Shown here: in pieces, positions 1-12,464 of the stretch
How the letters are laid out: each line of letters opens with the position of its first letter
How positions within the stretch are numbered: the first letter of the stretch is position 1
Source of the DNA: Circinella minor
Taxonomy: Eukaryota > Mucoromycota > Mucoromycetes > Mucorales > Lichtheimiaceae
NCBI GenBank assembly: GCA_016758965.1
Contig: JAEPRB010000067.1
Location: 62,001-126,000, forward strand
Reading direction: 5' to 3'
DNA length: 64,000 nucleotides
The notes under the pieces: model-generated
What the model saw: the letters and a program-made list of their open reading frames with translations, nothing else
Told to the model about the DNA's origin: nothing
Database searches by the model: none
Made by a program: the position numbers and the translations under genes

Positions 1-39
1 GGTGGATTGAATCGGGTTGAATGAAAAAAAAATATATAG

Positions 40-386
40 GAAGTACCTTCAGATGATACAGAAAAAAAGAATCAAAAAATTGCAGATTGGAAACCTCAAT
101 TACATTCAGTATGGGATCGTTTATTATCTATTTATTTCGAAACTGAATCATCATCAAAACAAAATGAAAATGGTCATGAAGAATCAGATCGTCCAAAAAA
201 GAAGATGCGTGTTAATAAAAAAGGGGATGGTAAATCCAAATCTCAAGAAGAAGATAAAAAAGCATCGTTTGGTGAATTTTGGGATATTTGTGTAGACAGT
301 AAGTTAAAAAAAGAAAATTGACAACATTTTTTTTCACCCACCTCCCCCCCCCCCTTAGAGAGAGAAAAAAAATTTTAATCAACATC

Positions 387-417
<31 letters not shown>

Positions 418-3400
418 CTTTATTTGATCATGCTGCTTCTCAAGGACGTAAATATTGGGGATTTAAACTTGTTCAAAAAATTCTTCGTCGTCTTACATCA
501 GATCAAATGTCACTTATTTTTACACAAAATTTTATGAGATGTTTTATTAACAGTCTTTCTGTGAGTGATCGTTATCTTAATAAAGTAGCAGCTCATACTG
601 TAAGTGTCTCTCTCTCTCTCTCTTTTTTTTTTTTTGAAAAAAGAAAAAAGAAAAATAGAATTTAAAAATTTAATATTTATTTATATAGGCCAATATGATT
701 CAAGATGTTGCCAAGGATAATAAAGAAGCAGGATTTGCACTTGTGACTCAATTAGTGGGTAATCAAGGACGTCAAGATTTTGATCGTTTAACGCGAACAC
801 ATACTGTTGAAAACATTTTAAAAACAATGGATACAGAAGGCATTCAATCGTATCTTCATTATTTGGCTCACATCTTTATTGAACAATCGGATCAAACGCA
901 AGCAGATCAACCACGTGCTTGGGTATTAAAACAATTGACGTTTCTTGTTAAAAACAATGCTATTCCAAAAGAAGAAAATTGGCTTTTATCTTTAGTTCAA
1001 TTTTTAATGGTCTATGCCTTCTTTGATATCAAGAAATCATCCACCTCATCCACCAACGCTTATTTTGAAAATTATTATCAACCCACAACACCTTTATCAG
1101 AAACCACATTGAATCAATGTAAAGAAAGTTTCCAAACTGTTTTAATGGCTTTAGAAAAAATGCCACCTCTTGCAAAAACCAAGGAATTAGGTGTTTCTTC
1201 TTTACGATCCAAACGATTGAATGGTACCATGAATGATGGTGAATTATGGGTCTATCGTGTTTATGAAATACAACAAAAATTAGTCAAGGATAAACATTTG
1301 AAACTTCGTACTGAACTTTCTAAAGAAAGTCAAACTTCTTTAAAGAAAGCGATTAGTCTTATGGAAGGGCTTCGAAAGAAGGTAAATAAAGAGGATTTTA
1401 TTTAGTGTGTGTTGGTGGTGGTGGTGAGAGGGGGGGATTAGGGAAAAACAGGGTATACATATATAGGGTCAGCCCACTCACTTTTTTTTTTTCAATATTT
1501 ATATTAGTTAAAGGAAGATGAAAAGTATGAAAGTGTAGAACGTGGATTTGAACTTTTATTTTTACATATGATTTTACATTTTATGATGGATGAAGAAGAA
1601 ACTGAAAATGTTCTTTCTGAATTATTTGAATGTTATAACAAAATTACGACGCCATCGACGACAACGACTACCAAAAAATCCAAAGCCAAAAAGGGTAAAA
1701 AATCAAAAGAAGAAGAAGAAGAAAATGTTGAACCTGAACCTATTGATGTTATTGTTGATATTTTGGTGAGCTTCATGACACATTCTTCTGCTATGCTTAA
1801 GAATCTTGCTGAACAAGTCTTTGAAATGTTTTCTCATAAAGTTACAAAACAAACTTTGGGATTGTTATTTGATGTAAGTTTTTTTTTTTATTTTTTATAT
1901 ATAAAAGAGATGTGAGAAGAGGAAAAAAAAAAAACTCTTTTGCTAAACTTTTTTTTTTCGATATATATATATATATATATATAGCTTATATCATCAAGTG
2001 ATAGTAAGAATGAAGCCAATGATCTTTTCGATGATGATATGGATGAAGTAGATAGTGATGTTGAAATCATTGAAGAAGATGTTGAAATGGATGAAGATAG
2101 TGATGATGAAGAAGAAGATGATGATGAAGAAGAAGAGGGTGAAGTAGATGAAGAATTACGACGAAAAGTTGAAGAAGCAATGAGAAATCAAGGTGTTCTT
2201 GGAGGTGATGATGATGAAGAAGATGAAGATTTAGATGATGAAGCTATGTTTGGTTTTGATGATAAATTAGCCGAAATTTTCAAACAAAAGCAACTTGTCA
2301 GTGGCAAAGATAACAGTAAGTTTTATTCTATATCTATATATAGTTGTATATATATATAACTAAATAATCCAATTGTTTTTTTTTATTTATTTATTTAGAG
2401 GAAGAACATAATGTTTATCAATTCAAGAATAGTGTGACTGATCTCATTATCATTTTTGTTCGTAAAAATCCTGAAAATCCTCTTGTATTGCAAACGATTG
2501 TACCTTTATTAAATATTCTTCGTGTGACACCTGCCAAATCAACCACCAATCAATTCTTACAAAAGATAATTGCTTTCTTGAAAAACAAACTTTCTAAAGC
2601 AACAGAATATCCCAAGGTAGAAGATGTAGATAATGCATTGGAAATTTTGAGTGCAGTTCATGATTTCACAAAAACCAAAGGGTCGAATAACAAAGAATTG
2701 GCTGATATGGGTATTCAATTGTCCATGTATTTAAGAAAATGTATTTTTGGAGGATCTGATATTATGATGTCCAAGGATATGTCCAAGGATACAAAACAAC
2801 GATTGGAAAAGACCAATGCGATTTATTGTGATAATCTTTGTGATTATTATCGATCTAAAAAGCATACGCGTATTGAATATGATCTTGCTGCTTTTCTTCC
2901 AAAGCATTTCCCATATAGTTCATGGCCTTTGATTGATTCATTATTAGAATTTATTAATCCAAGTACATGCCACAATAATTATAGACATACCCAAAATTTA
3001 GAATGGATTAGTACAGTGATAAATCGTACAGTGGATAAGGTTTGTTTTCTTTTTATTATTATTTATTATTTATTTATTATTATTATTTTTTATATTAACT
3101 TTGATTTCTTGGTAAAATATTTATATATAGTCATCAGAAACATATGACAAGTTGTTTTTATCTATAGTACCAAAGATTGTAAAATTAACAAAAGAATCCA
3201 TTGAAAAATCTGTTCAAGGAAATGATAAGAAAATTCTTGATACAAATAGTATGCGATCCTTCTTGAAATTTTTACTTGTCATTGTAAGAAAACAGAAAAA
3301 ATTGACAAACATTGAGGTAAAAAGAAAAAAAAAAATATTTCGGAAAATGAAAATGAAAATGAAAAGAGAGAGTATATATTTATAATTAAACAACTCCCAA

Positions 3401-3533
3401 ATTATAATAGGAATTAAACAATACTTGGAAACCACAAGAAACTTTCTCAAATATCACACATATTAAAAAATACAGTGATAAACCATCATTAGAATCACTT
3501 CGTAAACAATTATTGGCATTATTTGATCATTAA
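40..3533 (+). CDS. POL5: Pol5/MYBBP1A-family nucleolar protein (DNA polymerase phi), 5' partial
   Basis: Homologues are nucleolar proteins needed for rRNA synthesis and ribosome assembly; despite the name they are not replicative polymerases. The visible part is about 927 residues in eight exons: 40-298, 415-599, 689-1381, 1508-1873, 1985-2315, 2399-3039, 3131-3316 and 3411-3533. Phase closes at every junction. Bases 1-39 look like the end of an intron (in-frame stops, then TATATAG), so the N-terminus lies outside the window. Seen: alpha-helical repeat-like sequence, a Lys/Ser linker in the first visible exon, a second Lys-rich linker near 1660-1720, and a long Asp/Glu tract at 2039-2270, which is characteristic of the Pol5/MYBBP1A central acidic region. 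The C-terminus is complete. Family assignment is by overall sequence pattern and the acidic tract. Introns carry very long T runs before the acceptor. Confidence 0.85.
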
Positions 3534-4027
3534 TCTCTCTCTCTTTTTCATATATATATTATATACATTCTCTCACTCACTCAACTCACTCAACTCACTC
3601 TCTTTTCTCTCACAACACACATATAACATCTTTTTTTTTTTTTCAACACACATAATCATATAATTATTTATCCAGAACAACAATAATAATAATAAAAAAA
3701 AATATTTCTCTTTTTTCTTTTTTTCATTTATTATAGATTAATATATAAGAGAAGGAAGGATATATGTTCACATGAAGTCTTTCATAGTCCCCGACTTTCT
3801 CCCCCCACTTTTTTGATTATAATTAACTTATGTGACGCTGAAACAACTTTACCTTTTTTTAGTCCTCTTTCTTTTTGTCACTTTTTTTTCTTTCTTTCTT
3901 TCTTTTTCTAATTCCCTCCCCCCAGTCGACCTAAACCTTTTTTTTTTTTACATTTTATTTTATATATACAAAAAGAAAAAAAAAAATAGAGAGAGAGAGA
4001 AAGACGAGCGAACAAAAAAAATAATAA
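3534..4027. other. intergenic region between Pol5 and NRAMP
   Basis: Pol5 3' UTR followed by the NRAMP promoter/leader. It is rich in CT and TA simple sequence: TCTCTC, ACTCACTCAACTCACTC near 3572-3600, and TTTC repeats near 3890-3905. No ORF with coding character is seen. Confidence 0.7.
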
Positions 4028-6367
4028 ATGGTACCACACGCAACAGAACACGATACTTTAGACTTTGACGATAATGAAAGTGAATTGGACTTATTAAATG
4101 ACTATGGTCGTTCTTATAAACCACAACAATTACAACAAAGTGATGAAAGTTCATCTTCTTTATTATTATCAGATGTCGATGATAATAATAATAATAATAA
4201 TGGAAGACGGCCCAGGCGGAGAAATACAGACTTGGAAATTAAACCTGAGATCGATACAGGAGAAGTGTCTGATTCTTGTTTTTCATTTAAAAAGTTATGG
4301 AAATATACTGGACCTGGTAAAAAAAAAAATAATAATAATAGAATGTGGTTTTTTTTTTTTTTTGAGAGAGAGAGAGAGAAATAAAGAATAATCGATATTA
4401 ATGCTATTTGGATTCGGGTGACTTTATATATATATTATAGGATGGTTAATGTAACGTATCATAAAAATTAATTATTGGTTCTCAAGATGTATATATGAGA
4501 GAGGGAATGGGTGTGAGGGAAAAAAAAAAAGTTGTCAAAAAAAAGGGACCTCGAAATTAATTATATGTGTATATATATGTATATAGGTCCATCGCCTATT
4601 TAGATCCTGGTAACTTGGAATCGGATTTACAAGCAGGTGCTGTTGCAGGATATAAATTATTATGGCTTTTACTTTGGTCACATATTATGGGTCTCGTCTT
4701 TCAATTATTATCAGCTCGATTAGGTACAGTGACTGGACAACATTTAGCTCAATTAATTCGACAAGTCTATACAAAAAAAATGTCGATTGCACTTTGGGCT
4801 TTTGCACAAATTGCTATTATTGGTGCCGATATTATGGAAATTATTGGTACAGCCATTGCATTACATATTTTACTTCGATTACCTCTTTGGGTAGGCGTCT
4901 TGATTACAACTGTAGATACATTTACATTCATGATGATTCAACGTTATGGTATGCGTAAAATGGAAGCATTTTTTATGGTCTTGATTTTGATTATGACCAC
5001 ATGCTTTTGGGTTGAAATGGTTGTTTCTAAACCAGATGTACCACAAATTTTTAGTGGTATGTTAATACCTATTGTACCAAAAAATGGTGTAGTTCAAGCT
5101 GTTGGGATGTTAGGAGCTGTTGTTATGCCACATAATATGTTTTTACATAGGTAAATATAAAAAAAAAAAAAAAAATTCTCTTTTTATTATTTAAGGATAG
5201 AAATGGAAAAGGGAGGGGAGGGGGATATTTATATATTTATGTTTAATCAATTTTTTTTTTTTTTTTTTTAATTTTTTAGTGCATTGGTTGGATCACGGGA
5301 TTTAGGTCCTGAACCTACTGTTCGTAAAAGACAAGAGGCTAATTTTTATTTTGGAATTGAATCTGGTTTGGCATTATTTCTTTCATTTTTAGTTAATTTA
5401 GCTATTGTTGTTGTTTTTGCTCAAGGTAAAAAAAAAAAAAAAAAGAAAGGAAAGAAAGAAAGAAAGAAAGAAAGAAAGAAATTTAATTGTTCATCTGCAT
5501 AATTTATTTATAAATAGTATTTTATAAACCTGATGCACCTGAAAATGTTGAATTACCTGGTTTAGCAGATGCAGATGCAGTATTAAAAAGAACATTAGGT
5601 TCAGCTGCACAATATTTATGGGGTGCTGGTTTACTTGCAGGTAATATATATATATATACATACATATCTTTTATATACATATATTTATACAACCTAAATT
5701 AAATAATTTATATAATTTAGCTGGACAAAGTTCAACCATGACAGGAACATTTGCAGGCCAATATGTAACAGAAGGATTTTTTGGTAATATTTTTCGTAAA
5801 GATTGGCATCGTGTAGCTATGACGCGTGGTATTTCATTAGTTCCTTCCATGTTAGTAGCCATTTTTGCCGTGGATCATTTTGATAATATGGGTGAATTAT
5901 TAAATGTATTACAAAGTGTATGTCTTCCACCTGTTTTAATTCCCATTTTAAAACTATGTGCATCTACTTCTGTCATGTCACCCGAATTTACTACCTCGAC
6001 GATCATGCATATTATTTGTTGGCTTTTAACAGCTGTTGTGATTGGATTTAATGTATTCTTATTTATTACTCACATCAGTTCTTGGAGTTCATTTGCATTA
6101 ATAAGTTTATTTGGTTTTTTTTATTTGGTAAGTTTAATTATAAAAAAAAAAAAATGCGGAGAAAAAAAAAAAAGGGGGGAGGAGAAATGAAAAGCATAAA
6201 GTTTATTTAAATTATTTGTTTTTTTTTTTTTTGTTTTTTAGGCATTCATTGCATATTTGGCATGGTTACCATTAGATTATAAACCAAAAACAAATCATAA
6301 TGATGATGACGGTTGGATGGCTATACCAGAAAATGATGATGATGAAGAAATTTCTTTAAGGGCATAA
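4028..6367 (+). CDS. NRAMP-family divalent metal (Mn2+/Fe2+) transporter
   Basis: Proton-coupled uptake of Mn2+/Fe2+ across a membrane, in the Smf1/2/3 and DMT1 family. It has 554 residues in seven exons: 4028-4316, 4441-4450, 4587-5150, 5280-5425, 5518-5640, 5721-6127 and 6242-6367. The second exon is only 10 nt, yet it is required to build the family's TM1 motif GPGWLMSIAYLDPGN (about residues 94-108), whose DPGN binds metal. The second metal-site motif, MPHNMFLHS in TM6, falls at about 280-288 and is split by an intron inside its last Ser codon. About 11 hydrophobic segments follow an acidic, Asn-rich cytosolic N-tail of about 90 residues that includes a run of six Asn. The C-tail is acidic. 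The start is the first ATG after a CT/AG-rich leader. Plasma membrane versus vacuole cannot be decided from sequence. Confidence 0.93.
4441..4450 (+). other. 10-nt microexon of the NRAMP gene
   Basis: Flanked by TATTATAG on the left and GTAACG on the right. It supplies the last two bases of a Gly codon, then Trp and Leu codons, then two bases of the Met codon. Without it the reading frame and the conserved GPG-x-LMS segment are both lost. Confidence 0.85.
5440..5481. repeat. (GAAA)n tetranucleotide tract in an NRAMP intron
   Basis: About nine copies of GAAA/AAAG, following the donor site of intron 4. Purine-only on the coding strand; no coding role. Confidence 0.8.
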
Positions 6368-6804
6368 AAAATATTTCCCCCTTTTTTTTTTTTTTTCAAC
6401 ACATTATCATCATTTTTAAAAAAAAAAAAAAAAAAATTCGTTTGATATTATCCTTTTGTCTTTGTTCTTTATTCCTTTCTCCTCCAATGATAGCACATTA
6501 TAAATCTTTTACTGTTTTAAACACATATAACAACACACGTTCATTTTATATCACTTTCATCTTTATTTTACATTATCAAAATTTTATACTCACAATCTAC
6601 ACACATGATTATTTATATTCTTTTTGTTCTCCTTTCTTCCTTTCTTATGTACCATATACAATCACATTTGCATAAAAAGAAAAAAAAAATATACGTACAC
6701 AATTTTATGTTTTTTTTTTATATATAAGCATTTGAATATATACTTTTACGTTATTGACTAATATGATTATTATTCTATTTTGAAAAAACTATTTTTTTTT
6801 TTTT
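6368..6804. other. convergent 3' region (NRAMP and TTLL12-like genes)
   Basis: Both genes end here tail to tail. The stretch is T/A-rich 3' UTR with several AATAAA-like strings and poly-A/T runs. The 77-codon open frame at 6442-6675 is Phe/Tyr/Ser/Thr-rich, as expected from translating pyrimidine-rich DNA, and is not taken as a gene. Confidence 0.7.
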
Positions 6805-9759
6805 TTATAAAACATTGAATGCTTCTAAACCCTTCTTATCTCCCAATGTAACACTGAAAAGGTTATTAACAAATTGTGGATCATACTACATACATTAGAA
6901 TATGATTAGTACAATAATAAAAAAATTGAAAGTACTATACTTAATATATATATATCAGATCACTTATTTACCTGACAAGCACGAGTACAATCGGGTGAAA
7001 AATTGACTTCAACAATAATAGGATTATATTTATCATCCAACATAACATCAAAACCATACATTCCAAATGATTCATAAGATTGAGACGTATTTTTATCAAG
7101 TAATCCCAATGGTTGTTGTTCAGAAGCAGCTGCCATAATGACATCTAACAAAAAAAAAAAAATATGAAATTAAAAAGGAGGAGAAGGAAAGTTTTAAGTA
7201 TATCATTTTATCAATGTCAAGTCATTTTTTTTTTTACCTTTAATAGCATGATTAATATCATTTTGAACTTTGGTCCACTCAATTGAATGTTGTTTTTCCA
7301 TATTATGAATAAAACTTTTATAATCAAGTTGTGTCATAGGAAAATTTGAATAATTCATTACAGTGAATTGAGCTTCATAATCATCCAAATCATCTAATAT
7401 ATTATATATAATAAATAAAGTTTTAATATGTTTAAAAAGATTCAGACATTCTAATAAAATAAAAAAAAAAAAATCTCTCTCTTTCTTACCAATATTGTAT
7501 TTTTTGTTAGCTAAACGAATCCAAAACATTTTATAAATATGAACAGTACCATCCGAATTGACCATAACGATATATCTCAAATCAAATTTCTTCTTATTAT
7601 ATAAGCATGGTTTAACCAAATAACGTTGAGCAATTTTGGGTGTAGGAGAATCATGTTGACGAATTAATTTTGGTAAATATCGATCTACTGAAATTTCTAT
7701 ACCACGAGCAAAATTCCATGGTTTGGTAACCCATAAATTTTCATGATGTTTTTCATCACCATCATGATTAAGATAATCACCCACAAATTCAGCTAATTGA
7801 GTATTTAAATTGTAAGTAGCAAGTGTCCAAGAAGGAGATCCATACGTCTTTCTAAAAAAATAAAATAAAATAAAAGAGAATCAATAAAGTTAATTTTGTA
7901 TCCCCCTTTTTTTTTGGGGGGGGGTTTCACTTGGGTTAATTTTTCAATTTAATGTTAAGAAAAAAGAAAACTTACTGAATTAAATCAGCAAGTCGTTGTT
8001 TATATGTTAAACAATTCTCATATCTAAATTGATTGATAATTTGTCCAGGTTTTAAAGAATCCCATTCAGTAAAATCTTGACTAAACCAAATGATATCAGC
8101 TTTTGTACGATCATTTGTAAGTTTAAATTTGGAGTGGGATAAATTTTGACGAACAAATTCAGTTGTTGTATAAACAAGAATACGATCCTCATCACCCCGT
8201 TCTTTCTTTTCATTGCTACAATTCACTTTTGGTAAATCAATAGTGGGTTGATAAGATTGTTTGGCTAATTTATCACAGAATTCCTAAAGTTAAATAAAGT
8301 AGGAAATTATTAGATTTTTTTTTTTTTGTTTGAACATACATATTTATAATAAGGGATATAGATACAAACCGTTGAAAGTTTCTTAATTTCATCCACTGAT
8401 ACACCTTCTTGACCAGGTAAAATTCGATTCTCATAGGCCAATAAATAAGCAGCTTTATCAATAGGTCGCTCAAGATTCTTGGGGATCAAATCACATGTCA
8501 TAATTTCACCAGGAGCAATATCTTTAATAGGAAACATAACAGTATAAGGAATCATACCACTTGCTCCACGTGAAAAGATAAATGGAAGACACATTGTATT
8601 TGGATCAGAAGAATGACAAATAGCAGATCCAACTTCATCATTAATATACCAAGCAGTTTGTGTTTCAGGTTGACCATCTCCTTTGAGTACAGAATAGGAA
8701 TAGGTTTGCAAGTAAGACCACATTTTGTTACATACATTGTTTACACGTTCCTTTAACCAAGCATCATGTCGATTTTTACGACGTTCTTCCTTTTCTTTAC
8801 TAATTTTATCTTCTTTTTCTTGTGCTTTTCCACTAGCTTAAATATTTAAATTTATTCATTAGTTTTCAAAAAGTTTTTTTTTTTTTTTTCGATAGTAGAA
8901 TATATATATATAATATCTTACCAACAAGTTGTCCAAACACTTCATCTTGAAGACGTTCACTTTCTTTTTTAAAATCTTCATCGACTGTCAAACGCTATTA
9001 TCATTATTCGATTTACGATTAGAATGTGTCAACATTCAACCCTTCCCCTCTCCCCACATATATATATATATTATATTTTACCATAATTGCATTAACAATT
9101 TCATATTTTTCAGCTTCTAAAACTTCTTTGGCTCGATCATAACTAACATTCGCTTGTTCTGCTACAGTTTTAATAGCTTCATCATCATGTTCTAATTCGT
9201 CTTCTTTTTCACTTTCTTCTTCTTCAAATTCTTCAGCTTCAATATCCATTAAATTTTCTAATCGTTCCAATAATTTATGATTTTCTAAAAGTTCTTTATG
9301 TGCATTATCGGGTTGGGTTGTCCATGCATGATCCACAAGGAAAATTTCACTATGTTTTTTAATGGCTTGATCCCCATTTTTGGCGTGAAGTGAATAACCT
9401 TCAAGAGGATCACCATAATGTAATTCAACATAATTACCTATTTTTTTTTTTTTTTTTTAAAAAAAAATGTGTAGATATATATATATTTAATCATTTGTTC
9501 ACTTTGTTTTGTTTCTAACCATTTTATTTTGAATAGTAAAAAAATTAAAATCTTTACCGGCATCAAGGTAATCTTCACCAAGTTTCATAAACAATGGCTA
9601 CATTCAATGAGTATGTAATTTGTTTTTAGTTGACCAAATAAAATAAAATAACTTTTTTAAAGGATTAAAATAAAAAAATATACAAACCAGCCATAGATCT
9701 TCTGGAATAGCAGCAAGTTGATATTGATGAACTGTAACAAATGCTTCGAATGCAGACAT
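6805..9759 (-). CDS. TTLL12-like protein (SET-like region plus tubulin-tyrosine-ligase domain)
   Basis: A 695-residue protein in ten exons, from the start downwards: 9759-9688, 9597-9558, 9437-9082, 8994-8922, 8836-8370, 8283-7976, 7851-7490, 7393-7238, 7144-6972 and 6885-6805. All phases close. The order of parts matches TTLL12: an N-terminal helical region with an acidic Glu-rich stretch (about residues 75-120), a charged coiled segment (about 180-205), a SET-like region around 225-290 (NDEVGSAICHSSDPN, then PGEIMTCDLIP), and a TTL ATP-grasp domain from about 365 to the end (WVTKPWNFARG, YLVKPCLY, KKKFDLRYIVMV, then GFDVMLDD and EVNFSPDC). Human TTLL12 is close in length and is described as lacking clear ligase activity, so the catalytic role here is open. 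The start ATG is the first after an upstream T-rich leader; the open frame extends 16 codons further back but only to a TTG. Confidence 0.88.
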
Positions 9760-10857
9760 TTTGTTTTTATTTAGTTCTCCAAAAGTAAAGTTTTTTTTTC
9801 CTGTCAAAAAAAAAAAAAAAAAACCTTAAAATTCTGCATATGATATAAATTTATTTTCCGACACGCGTTTTATTTAGACTTGTCTATTTTGTGTGATATG
9901 ACTAAACTAAACACATGAAAACCCCCATCACCTTTATCATTTTTTAGCTTTTCAAAAAAAAAAAAAAAAAAAAATATTTCTATTACGTTAAAATTAATAA
10001 ATCACGAGTCGAATTGGTTATGTATTTACATGGAGGGATAAATATCTATAATAACTAAATACTGAAAAAATTAAATTAGCAAGAACAAGGTGAATTTATA
10101 TAATACAACATTAAATTCTTTAGTGCGAGAGTATATTAATTACAGAATAACCTCCCCCTCTCCTCCCTTGCAAACCAACAAGTATACTAGATTCATTTAC
10201 CAGTCAATGATAATATACTACTTTTATATCGGCTTCTGACGATATTGTCAAAGACAGTAAACATAACCATTTTGAGAGCAGTGAGCGAATTCCGTGGTAT
10301 TTGCATTTGAAAAAATATATGTGCATAATGAAATTATTGATATGAGTAGAAAGTAGTCCATCATATAATATAATAAATACGTACGTACGTATCACTATAA
10401 ATAGATATTTAAGTGAAAGAAAAATAAAGTATATTATACAATGGTTTAGTCAAGTAGATCGATAATATTTATATCAACAACTACAGCATAAAAATAGTTT
10501 ATCATATTAAATTAAATGAGTATTATATTATGCAAAATCAGTAATACAGAAATAGTTTAGATAACATGAATTTTTAGGTTCCTTCTATTACATATCGTAT
10601 GTCACACATATTAAAATTCAAAGCTATTGTCTTTTTTTTTTTTTTTTTTTTTTGGTATACTACTCATACAATAATAGTAGCACTAATTATTCAAATACAG
10701 TACATCAAAAATATAATATGTGCAATATACTTATAATTAAATAAAAAAAAAGTAACGTGTTTTTTTTTTGTTTTGCTCAATACGTGTACAATATTATATT
10801 TTTACCTAGCTCAACTATTTATCTATAGTAGGCTGATGGGTTCATTACATGCATTAT
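9760..10857. other. gene-poor AT-rich DNA upstream of the TTLL12-like gene
   Basis: Contains the probable promoter of the minus-strand TTLL12-like gene, then AT-rich sequence with short microsatellites (ACGTACGTACGTA near 10379-10391) and long T runs. No supported gene. Confidence 0.6.
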
Positions 10858-10912
10858 AGTTTAAAATTGAAGTTTATAAAGATGGAAGACTAATGATACC
10901 TTCGCCTATAGA
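10858..10912 (-). repeat. short dispersed repeat, copy 1 (possible LINE 3' tail)
   Basis: Shares a block with 12425-12464: AGTTTAAA, then AAGTTTAT, AAGATGGA and ACCTTCGCCTAT in the same order, with copy 1 carrying a small insertion. It lies about 220 bp downstream (minus sense) of the LINE-like ORF remnant, so it could be that element's 3' untranslated tail. Confidence 0.5.
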
Positions 10913-11134
10913 CCTGTGGTCACTTCCTTGCGGTTCGTTAGGATTAAGAGCAAGTTGTATATATACACATATAAATATAAGGGGTACGTAGAAAATAAAA
11001 ACTGAAAAAAGCCATTATGAGAAAAAGTTAAATTGATGAGAGAAAAAGTTTTGGTGGGACTGGAAAGTAATAAAATTAAATAAATAAAAAAAAAAAGAGC
11101 TAATGCAGTAGTAGAAAGATATACTAGTTTAGAG

Positions 11135-11564
11135 TTAAGGATTGTGTAGAAGGAGGGTTAAGAGAGTGTCCTCTGGTGCTGATTCAAAACAATCATTTGG
11201 ATGACTCAAGTAGTCAATTTCTCGTAGTACACATATGAGTTCGTCTGCCATTTACCGAAAGTCAAACCAATTTCAGACCTTAAAAGATGGTTGAGTATAT
11301 ATAGTCGAGTGCTTGTTGTTCATGCCTTAATAATGGGATATCTCCGAAAACATCCTTGAGGCCTTCAAGAAGAGTGAGTAGAAGTAATGGACAAGAACCA
11401 TAATGTTCTCGGTTGGCAACAATTAGAAACACCACAGCGACAAAAATTCTTGAGTGGGTAGGGATGGGTAGCCAGTGTATTCGCCATTTAATCAAACGAT
11501 GACGACGGTCATGGGAAAAAGCTAGCAAGTACAGAATCGGGTCAATCATTTGTTTTTGACGCAT
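11135..11564 (-). pseudogene. remnant of the C-terminal end of a non-LTR (LINE-like) retrotransposon ORF
   Basis: Two overlapping minus-strand frames together resemble the C-terminal tail of fungal LINE reverse transcriptases. The first (to 11280) contains RRHRLIKWRIHWLPIPTHSR and NREHYGSCPLL, like the region before and within the Cys/His knuckle where hits such as NREH...CPLL are typical. The second frame carries on to a stop at 11135 (ADELICVLREIDYL). The frame change and a lost Cys pair indicate decay. Identification is from pattern memory, not a search. Confidence 0.45.
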
Positions 11565-12424
11565 ATATCGTATTGTTTTTTCGTCTTTTTTTTTTTCGCG
11601 CGTGCGTGAAATTCTTCTACATACAGTATATGTAGGCTTTGGATAGTAGGGTACATGTGAGGAGGGAGTTTCCCAAAAAGACGCGGGTTAATTTCTAAAA
11701 TTAATGCAAATAAGAAATCAACTTACACACTTTTTTAAGCATATAGGGCTACGTACTCCAGCATATAAAAATTCTAAAAGATAAAAGTAACCGGTGTTCC
11801 CTCGGCCTGCGCTCAAACAGTACATGCATGAGGTTATCAATCGAAGCTTTTGACAACAATGCTCACAAATTTTGAAATCCGGCAAGAACAAGCAACATAA
11901 ATGCTCTTTGTTATTAAGCGTTGTCTTTCTTTAAAAAAAAAAGGAGCAGGTTCAAAGGACCTAATCCCCGCGATGAATCAGGAGGAGGGGGGGAAACGAA
12001 TAACAAAAGTTGGTCCTCTGCATATTATATACACATTTAGCCCCATTATCATCATTCGTCACTAATAAATAAAAAACCATATTTGCTGTGAACAATAATG
12101 TATCATTTTGAAAGTAATAGATAAACTTTTTAACCTAAAATGATAGTATCAACAAAAACATTGATTGACAGTACATTTAATCATAATTCACTTTATCAGA
12201 ACAGACTCTGCTAACATTTTGACCACCTTTTTTTTTTTTTTAGCTAATAATCTTGTTAATTAGAAGAAACATTTTGAAAAAAAAAATCAGGATATGAGTA
12301 GTATCAGAAGAGAAAACTGGATGGTAAGAAGAAACGATTTGTTGAACCAATAGAAAATCAATACCAGGAGAACTAGAACTGAACGATCAATGGCTTGATT
12401 TGTCCGAGTATCGGATAAGATGAT
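11565..12424. other. gene-poor AT-rich DNA
   Basis: No supported gene. Short GC-richer islands near 11790-11830 and 11940-12000 were inspected for tRNA or 5S structure and none was found. Confidence 0.5.
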
Positions 12425-12464
12425 AGTTTAAAGTTCAAGTTTATTAAGATGGACCTTCGCCTAT
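12425..12464 (-). repeat. short dispersed repeat, copy 2
   Basis: Second copy of the block at 10858-10912, without its insertion. No reverse-transcriptase remnant was seen beside it, consistent with a severely 5'-truncated insertion. Confidence 0.5.

Noticed and set aside
9760..9807. A 16-codon upstream extension of the TTLL12-like protein.
   Set aside because: It starts at TTG in a T-rich leader; the first ATG (9759) gives the conserved-looking N-terminus.
11930..12000. GC-richer patch considered as a tRNA or 5S rRNA gene.
   Set aside because: No T-loop/B-box (GGTTCGANTCC-like) sequence or cloverleaf pairing could be found; the same check by eye across the window gave no tRNA.
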